In this document: piece by piece, positions 58,403 to 64,000 of the stretch | Layout of the letters: every line of letters starts with the position of its first letter | Position numbering within the stretch: position 1 is the stretch's first letter | Assembly: GCA_934444645.1 (NCBI GenBank) | Contig: CAKSCV010000003.1 | Coordinates: 1 to 64,000, forward strand | DNA: 64,000 nucleotides | Source of the DNA: an uncultured Eubacteriales bacterium | GTDB lineage: Bacteria; Bacillota; Clostridia; Oscillospirales; CAG-382 | Reading direction: 5' to 3' | Program-made: the position numbers and the translations under genes | Notes under the pieces: model-generated | Databases searched by the model: none | What the model saw: the letters and a program-made list of their open reading frames with translations, nothing else | What the model was told of the DNA's origin: nothing

Positions 58403-59746
58403 ATGAACGCAGAATTTTTCAAAGCGTTGGATCTGCTGGAAAAAGAAAAGGGAATCCCGAAGGAGTATATGCTTGAAAAGGTCGAAGCGGCCTTGCTCAG
58501 CGGTTTTAAGAGAGACAACGGCTATTCCAATGTGCGCATCGAGCTCGACCCGGTCAAGCAGAATGTGCGTGTGTTCAAGCAGCTGACGGTGGTCGACCCG
58601 GATCTGGAGGAAGATATCCCGTTAACGGCAGAATATAACTTTGACGATTTCGACGAACGCACCGACCGGTTGATCGAAATCGACGATACCACGCCCTACG
58701 GCGATGTGTTTGATGACGATGACAGCGGCGCAAAGCCTGCCATTATCCGCCGCAAGCACCGCTTTAACGATAAAACCGAAATCACGCTTGAAGAGGCGCG
58801 TAAAATCAAAAAGACCTATAATGTCGGCGACATCGTCGAAATCGAGATCAAGCCGAAGAATTTCGGCCGCATTTCGGCACAGACCGCAAAGCAGGTCATT
58901 ATCCAAGGCATTCGCGAGGCCGAACGCGACCGCATGGTGCGCGAGTATGAGAACAAGAAAGAGGAAATTGTCACCGCCATCGTTTCCCGTATCGATCCGG
59001 TGACCGGTAATGCGGTTCTCGAGCTTGGCAAAAATGAAGTGACGCTCTTCAAGAACGAGCAGATTCCGGGCGAGCATTACATTGAGGGCCAAAAGATCAA
59101 GGTCTATGTCACCATCGTTAAGCGCGAGACCAAAGGTCCGACCATCGTGCTTTCCAGAAAGCATCCGGGTCTTGTCAAACGCCTGTTTGAGCTTGAAGTG
59201 CCGGAGATCCAAGACGGCACCGTCATCATCAAGTCTATTGCGCGCGAAGCCGGCTCCCGTACCAAGATCGCCGTATATTCGCGTGATCCGAACGTCGATC
59301 CGATCGGCGCGTGCATCGGTGCCAAGGGCATCCGCAAAAACAGCATCACGCACGAGCTGGGCGGCGAAAAAATCGATATCATCAAGTACAGCGATGTTCC
59401 CGAAGAATTTATCCGTGCCGCGCTTGCACCGGCAACCGTTGTTTCGGTCACCGAGACCGGCGACCGCTCCTGCAGTGTGCTTGTCGAAGATGATCAGCTT
59501 TCGCTTGCCATCGGCAAAGAGGGTCAGAACGCCCGCCTTGCCGCACGACTCACCGGCTACAACAAAATCGATATCAAGAGCGTTACGGCCGCCCGTGCCG
59601 CAGCTTTCAACGATATCATCGAGGGCAGGACCCAGGCTTCCGGCTCGTTCGGCGAAAACCTTGCCCAGGCACTCAAATCCGCTATGGAAACCGATGAAAA
59701 GGCAGAAGCCGAAAAGACGTCTGCCGAAACGACCGATGCCGAATAA
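58403..59746 (+). CDS. nusA: Transcription termination/antitermination factor NusA
   Basis: Binds RNA polymerase and modulates pausing, termination and antitermination. 447 residues: an N-terminal domain (1-130), S1 (about 185-250), KH1 and KH2 (about 250-395, with DPIGACIGAKGIRKNSITHELGGEKIDI and LSLAIGKEGQNARLAARLTG), then a short acidic tail. The N-terminal domain carries an acidic insertion at about residues 66-124, including FDDFDERTDRLIEIDD and DVFDDDDSG. Bacillus and E. coli NusA have only about 7 residues between VVDEV and the following ISLEEA. The polymerase-binding helices flank this insert. Confidence 0.96.
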   Translation: MNAEFFKALDLLEKEKGIPKEYMLEKVEAALLSGFKRDNGYSNVRIELDPVKQNVRVFKQLTVVDPDLEEDIPLTAEYNFDDFDERTDRLIEIDDTTPYGDVFDDDDSGAKPAIIRRKHRFNDKTEITLEEARKIKKTYNVGDIVEIEIKPKNFGRISAQTAKQVIIQGIREAERDRMVREYENKKEEIVTAIVSRIDPVTGNAVLELGKNEVTLFKNEQIPGEHYIEGQKIKVYVTIVKRETKGPTIVLSRKHPGLVKRLFELEVPEIQDGTVIIKSIAREAGSRTKIAVYSRDPNVDPIGACIGAKGIRKNSITHELGGEKIDIIKYSDVPEEFIRAALAPATVVSVTETGDRSCSVLVEDDQLSLAIGKEGQNARLAARLTGYNKIDIKSVTAARAAAFNDIIEGRTQASGSFGENLAQALKSAMETDEKAEAEKTSAETTDAE

Positions 59747-59825
59747 AGGCGGTCGCTTGTCAGCTTGACCACAAGGATAACGTGTATTTTTACAGGAGGT
59801 TGGGCGGATTTTCCGCCGTTCGTTC

Positions 59826-60134
59826 ATGCCACAACAAAAAACAAAGAAAGTCCCGGAACGAAAATGTATGGGGTGCGGCGAAAAAAAGCCGAAAAAAGAG
59901 CTTTTGCGTGTTGTCCGCACGCCGGAAGGCGAGATCCTCATCGACGTAAAGGGCAAGCTTTCCGGACGGGGCGTTTATATCTGCCCGCAGATCGGTTGTT
60001 TGGAAAAGGCCAAAAAAGCAAAACGCTTTGAAAGAAGCCTTGAAACCGCCATTCCCGAAGACGTGTATGCGTCTCTCGAACAAAGCTTGAAGGAGCTTGT
60101 CGAACGTGAAGATCCGACGGAGGTGGAATCGTGA
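59826..60134 (+). CDS. rnpM: RNase P modulator RnpM (YlxR, DUF448)
   Basis: A small RNA-binding protein of 102 residues. PERKCMGCGEKKPKKELLRVVR and GRGVYICPQIGCLEKAKK are the DUF448 signatures, with positively charged surfaces. In B. subtilis this protein binds the RNase P RNA and modulates its activity. It lies between nusA and the L7Ae-like gene, and its TGA overlaps the next GTG start by 4 bp. Confidence 0.92.
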   Translation: MPQQKTKKVPERKCMGCGEKKPKKELLRVVRTPEGEILIDVKGKLSGRGVYICPQIGCLEKAKKAKRFERSLETAIPEDVYASLEQSLKELVEREDPTEVES

Positions 60135-60496
60135 CAGGAACACAGACAGATGCAGGCGTTTCCGCAAAGATTTTAGGCGCAGTCGGCCTTGCCGTGCGTG
60201 CCCGTGCGTGCGTGGTCGGAACGACCTTGTGCGTCGAAAAAATGCGTGCCGATAAGGGAGCACTTCTCATCGTCGCGAAAGATATTTCGGACAATACCCG
60301 CAAACGGCTCATCGGAACAGCCCGCTTTCACCGTATCCCGTATGTCCTTGGCGACTTTCCCAAAGCGGCTCTCGCACATACGGCCGGAAAGAAATCCGAT
60401 ACGGCAGCGGTTCTGCTTACCGACAAGAGCTTCGGAACAATCGTCGAAAACACCGGTATAGAAATACACACAACCAACACGGAGGTGACCTGTTGA
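60131..60496 (+). CDS. L7Ae/YlxQ-family RNA-binding protein
   Basis: A 121-residue protein of the ribosomal L7Ae/L30e fold that recognises kink-turns. Typical pattern: [26 protein letters not shown], then [18 protein letters not shown] and [20 protein letters not shown]. The start is GTG 60131, overlapping the rnpM stop. It is the YlxQ position of the nusA operon. The RNA target is not known. Confidence 0.9.
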   Translation: MTGTQTDAGVSAKILGAVGLAVRARACVVGTTLCVEKMRADKGALLIVAKDISDNTRKRLIGTARFHRIPYVLGDFPKAALAHTAGKKSDTAAVLLTDKSFGTIVENTGIEIHTTNTEVTC

Positions 60497-60497
60497 T

Positions 60498-63400
60498 ATG
60501 GCAGCAGTACAGAAGTATAAAGTAAACAACATGGCGAAGGATCTCGATAAAAAGACAAAAGAGATCGTAGAGCTTCTCAAAGATAAGGGCTTTGACGGAA
60601 AAAGCTCCTCCTCCGTGATGGAAAACACGGAAATCAATTTGGTGCTTAACCACTATATCACAAAGAGCGAGGTTTCGGACATCGTGTCGTATCTTGCAAC
60701 GCCCCGGCCGATGCCTAAGAGAGAAGCCGCTCCGGCAGAACCGGCGGAAAAAGCCGAAGCCGCAAAAGCTCCGGAAGCAAAGCCGGAAAGCAAGCCCGAA
60801 GCAAGATCCGAAGCAAGATCCGAAGCCAAGCCCCAAGAAACAGCCGCACCCAAATCGGAAGCTCCGGCCGCACCAAAGCCGGAAGCAAAACCGGCTGCCG
60901 AGCCGACTGCCGCAAAACCGGCTGAACGGGCGAACACGCCGCATACCGAACATCGCGACACCCGTCCGAACGGCCGTGATAACCGCGATAATGGCTTCCG
61001 CCGCAATGACCGCCCGAACGGCTATGCACAAGGCAGCCAGAATGCTCAAAACAACCAAAACGGCTATAACCGTCCCGATCGCTTCGGCGACCGCCGAAGC
61101 GGTCCGAACGCTCAAACCGGCGCAACCGGTCAGAACCGTCCGTTTGAAAAACGCCCGTACGATCCGCAGAGAAAGCCCTATACGCCCGGTCAGAACGGTG
61201 CACGTCCCTATGGCCAAAATCAGAATGCCGGCGGTCAGATGACCGACCGTCAGATCGAACGCCAAATCAATAAAATCCAGCGCGAGGGAGCACAGCTCTT
61301 AAAGCAGGAAGGCATCCGTCCCGAAAAGATGGAGCCGTATTCGCGCTACGATAAAAACGAACGTTTTGATAAATATACCAACGTCAAGTTCACCAAGGAC
61401 GGCTTTGTCAGCGAGCCGAGCACCAACCAGCAAAAGCCCTCCAAGCCGCGTTTTTCCAAGCCGGCACCCGGACAGGGAATGCGCGACCGCGATGAGGATT
61501 CTCAATCCGTCCGTCAGCCCTCCTTAAAGCCGGTATTTGATAAAGACGGCCGTATCAAGAGCCGCTATGCCGGTGAACGCAAGGAAGGCGTCGCACCTGC
61601 CGCTGACAGCGACGGCGTTGTACGCGTGGTCGATATCCGCACCAGCGAGGTCGATCTCTCCAAATATGATGAAAAGCTTGATAGCCTTGCCGAAATGGTG
61701 GATGGCGAAAAGAGTGCCAAGCCGGCGAAAAAGAAGAATGCCGGCGGTATCCAAAAGGGCGTCGGCGGACGCATTGCCCGCAACGAAGCCGCCGCACGCG
61801 ATGTGACGTATACCGCTCCGAACGGCAGAGGTAAAAAGGGCAAACGCCGCGGCGTTCCGACAACGCCTGCCGAACCGGTCAAAAAGTTTACCGGACCGAT
61901 TACACTGCCGGATACCATCATGATCAGTGACCTCGCCGCAAAACTGAAGATCACTACCGGCGAAGTTATCAAAAAGCTTCTCGGCATGGGACTCGGTATG
62001 GATCAGGTCGGTGCCAACAAGGTGGTCGATTTCGATACGGCTTATCTTCTTGCCGATGAACTCGGCATTGCCGCCGAACACGAAGTTGTGGTGTCCATCG
62101 AGGAAAAGCTGTTTGCTGAAGAAGAAGCCAAATCCGAGGAAAATCTCGAACCCAGAAGCCCGGTCGTTGTTGTCATGGGTCACGTTGACCACGGCAAGAC
62201 TTCGCTGCTCGATGCCATTAAGCATACCAACGTTACTGCCGGAGAAGCCGGCGGTATTACCCAGCATATCGGTGCGTATAAGGTGCATATCAACGACCGC
62301 GATATCACTTTCTTAGACACGCCCGGCCACGAAGCCTTCACCGCCATGCGTGCCAGAGGTGCCATGGCCACTGATATCGCAATTCTCGTGGTGGCGGCCG
62401 ACGACGGTATCATGCCGCAGACAGTCGAAGCCATTAACCACGCCAAAGCCGCCGGAGTTTCCATCATCGTTGCCATCAATAAGATCGATAAACCCGGTGC
62501 CAATATCGAAGCCGTCAAGCAGACCCTTACCAATTACGACCTGATTCCCGAAGAATGGGGCGGCGATACCATCTGCGTACCGGTTTCCGCACTCAAACAT
62601 CAGGGTATCGAAGAGCTTCTCGAAATGGTGCTTTTGGTAGCCGATATGAAGGATCTCAAAGCAAACTATAAATGCGCCGCCAAGGGCGTCGTTATCGAAG
62701 CTAAGCTTGATAAGGGCCGCGGCCCGGTCGCAACCGTCCTTGTTCAAGCCGGCACACTGCACCGCGGCGATATGGTCATTGCCGGAACCGCTATCGGCCG
62801 TGTGCGCGCCATGTGCGATTACACCGGCAAAACCGTTAAGGAAGCCGGCCCTTCTACACCGGTTGAAATTACGGGTCTTTCCGAAGCAGCCGACGCCGGT
62901 GAAGAATTCCGCGTCGTCGCCAATGAACGTATGGCGAAGGAACTCGTCGATAAGCGCAAAAACGAGGCTAAGGAAGAGGAATTCAAGGCCAATGCCAAGG
63001 TTTCGCTCGATACGCTGTTCGATCAGTTAAGCGAAGGCGTCAAAGAGCTTGCCATCATCGTCAAGGCGGATGTCCAAGGCTCTGCCGAAGCCGTCAAAGC
63101 TTCGCTCGAAAAGCTGTCCAACGAAGAAGTCAAGGTCAAGGTCATCCATTCGGCGGTCGGCGGCATCACCGAAAGCGACGTTATGCTCGCCTCCGCGTCC
63201 AATGCCATCATCGTCGGCTTCAATGTCCGTCCTGATAAGGGCGCACTCGATTCAGCCGAACGTCAGAATGTCGATATCCGCACCTACCGTGTCATTTACG
63301 AGTGCATCGAAGAAATCACCGCCGCTATCAACGGTATGCTTGCACCCGAGTATAAAGAGGTCGTTCTCGGCCATGCACAGGTCAGAAAGACCATTCACGT

Positions 63401-63653
63401 GCCGGGCATCGGCTTTGTCGCCGGTTCCTATGTCCAGGACGGCAAGATCACGCGCAATTCGCAGATCCGCGTTGTGCGTGACGGTATCGTGATCTTCGAA
63501 GATAAGATCAGCTCCCTCAAACGCTTCAAGGACGACGCCAAGGAAGTCGCACAAGGCTATGAGTGCGGTATCGCGCTCGAACGCTTTAACGATATCAAGG
63601 AAGAAGATATTCTCGAAGCGTATATTATGGAAGAAGTCAAGAGAGAATTATAA
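60498..63653 (+). CDS. infB: Translation initiation factor IF-2
   Basis: GTPase that places initiator tRNA on the ribosome. 1051 residues, at the long end for Firmicutes because of a low-complexity N-terminal region (about 70-250) rich in Ala/Pro/Glu and then Asn/Arg/Gly. The conserved part: IF2_N (about 470-525), G1 GHVDHGKT at 561-568, G3 DTPGHE, G4 NKID, then domains II-IV, with IF2-C from about 850 and [19 protein letters not shown] near the end. The start at 60498 follows GGAGG. An additional start inside the coding region, as in E. coli IF-2 isoforms, was not checked. Confidence 0.97.
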   Translation: MAAVQKYKVNNMAKDLDKKTKEIVELLKDKGFDGKSSSSVMENTEINLVLNHYITKSEVSDIVSYLATPRPMPKREAAPAEPAEKAEAAKAPEAKPESKPEARSEARSEAKPQETAAPKSEAPAAPKPEAKPAAEPTAAKPAERANTPHTEHRDTRPNGRDNRDNGFRRNDRPNGYAQGSQNAQNNQNGYNRPDRFGDRRSGPNAQTGATGQNRPFEKRPYDPQRKPYTPGQNGARPYGQNQNAGGQMTDRQIERQINKIQREGAQLLKQEGIRPEKMEPYSRYDKNERFDKYTNVKFTKDGFVSEPSTNQQKPSKPRFSKPAPGQGMRDRDEDSQSVRQPSLKPVFDKDGRIKSRYAGERKEGVAPAADSDGVVRVVDIRTSEVDLSKYDEKLDSLAEMVDGEKSAKPAKKKNAGGIQKGVGGRIARNEAAARDVTYTAPNGRGKKGKRRGVPTTPAEPVKKFTGPITLPDTIMISDLAAKLKITTGEVIKKLLGMGLGMDQVGANKVVDFDTAYLLADELGIAAEHEVVVSIEEKLFAEEEAKSEENLEPRSPVVVVMGHVDHGKTSLLDAIKHTNVTAGEAGGITQHIGAYKVHINDRDITFLDTPGHEAFTAMRARGAMATDIAILVVAADDGIMPQTVEAINHAKAAGVSIIVAINKIDKPGANIEAVKQTLTNYDLIPEEWGGDTICVPVSALKHQGIEELLEMVLLVADMKDLKANYKCAAKGVVIEAKLDKGRGPVATVLVQAGTLHRGDMVIAGTAIGRVRAMCDYTGKTVKEAGPSTPVEITGLSEAADAGEEFRVVANERMAKELVDKRKNEAKEEEFKANAKVSLDTLFDQLSEGVKELAIIVKADVQGSAEAVKASLEKLSNEEVKVKVIHSAVGGITESDVMLASASNAIIVGFNVRPDKGALDSAERQNVDIRTYRVIYECIEEITAAINGMLAPEYKEVVLGHAQVRKTIHVPGIGFVAGSYVQDGKITRNSQIRVVRDGIVIFEDKISSLKRFKDDAKEVAQGYECGIALERFNDIKEEDILEAYIMEEVKREL

Positions 63654-63689
63654 GAGAAGCGGGAAACCGCTTTGTAGGAAACAGTCGGT

Positions 63690-63720
63690 CGGCAGAGGTT
63701 TTTCAAAAAACTTTCTGCCG
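63690..63720 (+). other. Hairpin between infB and rbfA
   Basis: CGGCAGA (63690-63696) pairs with TCTGCCG (63714-63720) across a T/A-rich loop. There is no U-tract after it, so it is more likely an RNA-processing or attenuation element inside the operon than a terminator. Confidence 0.4.
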
Positions 63721-63776
63721 AGCGGCCTATACGGGTGTTTTTAGGAAAACCTCCGCTCACAGAAAGGACTCTGTCT

Positions 63777-64000
63777 ATGCAAAAAAGACCGCATTATCAT
63801 ATCAACCGCGTCAATGAGGATATCGCAAGAGAGCTGACAAGCATCTTGCGTAACGTCAAAGATCCGCGTGTGACAAGCGGCTTTGTCAGCGTGACCAAAA
63901 CCGAAACTACGCCGGATCTGAAATTCTGCAAGGTGTATTACAGCAACCTCGGCGGCAACGATAAAGACGTTAAAACGGGTCTGTATTCCGCCATCGGGTA
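63777..64000 (+). CDS. rbfA: Ribosome-binding factor A, cut by the window edge
   Basis: 30S maturation and cold-shock factor. The first 74 codons are present: HINRVNEDIARELTSILRNV, then KDPRVTSGFVSVTKTETTPD and CKVYYSNLGG, matching the KH-like RbfA fold. AAAGGA lies 8 bp before ATG 63777. The remaining part lies beyond the right edge. Confidence 0.93.
   Translation, partial: MQKRPHYHINRVNEDIARELTSILRNVKDPRVTSGFVSVTKTETTPDLKFCKVYYSNLGGNDKDVKTGLYSAIG

Noticed and set aside
58622..59956. Long open frame on the minus strand opposite nusA (over 440 codons)
   Set aside because: It is antisense to a clearly conserved gene, has no family signature, and reflects codon bias of the plus-strand gene.

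Overview
The window is a chromosome segment of about 52% GC from a low-to-mid GC Firmicute, most likely an anaerobic, spore-forming, fermentative gut Clostridium relative (Oscillospiraceae/Ruminococcaceae-like). Supporting signs are SpoIIE, group B and PAS-type [FeFe] hydrogenase proteins, AdhE with a Rex operator, BspA-type leucine-rich repeats, GH35/GH3/GH43/GH109-like glycan genes, a G5/3D-domain protein, and near-consensus sigma-A promoters with 17-bp spacers. No CRISPR array, intact insertion sequence, prophage or rRNA gene is visible.

Layout. 1-2.8 kb is an AT-richer, scarred accessory patch: a GNAT acetyltransferase, a two-helix peptide, gene debris, a threonine aldolase-like lyase and a truncated LysR gene. 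2.7-5.7 kb holds an AraC regulator, a tandem stem-loop repeat field, two tRNA-Pro genes, a truncated secreted hydrolase and a SWIM-domain protein. 5.9-14.1 kb carries a ribokinase fused to an AraC DNA-binding domain, proB, mreC, a U32 protein, a dihydrouridine synthase, an unknown 7-helix membrane protein and a methyltransferase. 14.1-21.6 kb is carbohydrate and surface related: a GH109-like oxidoreductase divergent from an AraC regulator, a leucine-rich repeat surface protein, a MATE exporter and a GH35 beta-galactosidase. Two tRNA-Ser genes and a 20-bp triple repeat follow. 22.3-27.9 kb is a hydrogenase operon: thioredoxin-like [2Fe-2S] protein, GDPD-family protein, PAS-linked hydrogenase, SpoIIE-type phosphatase and group B hydrogenase. 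28-35.2 kb has a small kinase, adhE, a LysR regulator, a GH3 beta-glucosidase and a broken GH43 gene.

35.3-43.9 kb is the most striking part: one operon for nearly the whole shikimate, phenylalanine and tyrosine pathway (DAHP synthase, tyrA, aroB, aroA, aroC, pheA, an aroE-aroK fusion, aroQ). It is preceded by a promoter, a 35-codon leader peptide with 11 Phe/Tyr codons in 17, mutually exclusive RNA pairings and a strong intrinsic terminator. This is a ribosome-mediated attenuator for aromatic amino acids, unusual in a Firmicute, where T-box or TRAP control is the norm.

44-49.7 kb encodes an AlkD-like protein, SpoIIE, an anti-sigma factor with glycine runs and its ECF sigma factor, all on the minus strand. 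49.8-57.7 kb has an MMPL/RND transporter translationally overlapped by a 1196-residue GLUG/coiled-coil surface protein, a DUF1294 protein and a G5/3D-domain wall protein. 57.7-64 kb is the conserved rimP-nusA-rnpM-L7Ae-infB-rbfA operon; rbfA runs off the right edge. NusA carries an unusual acidic insertion of about 50 residues.
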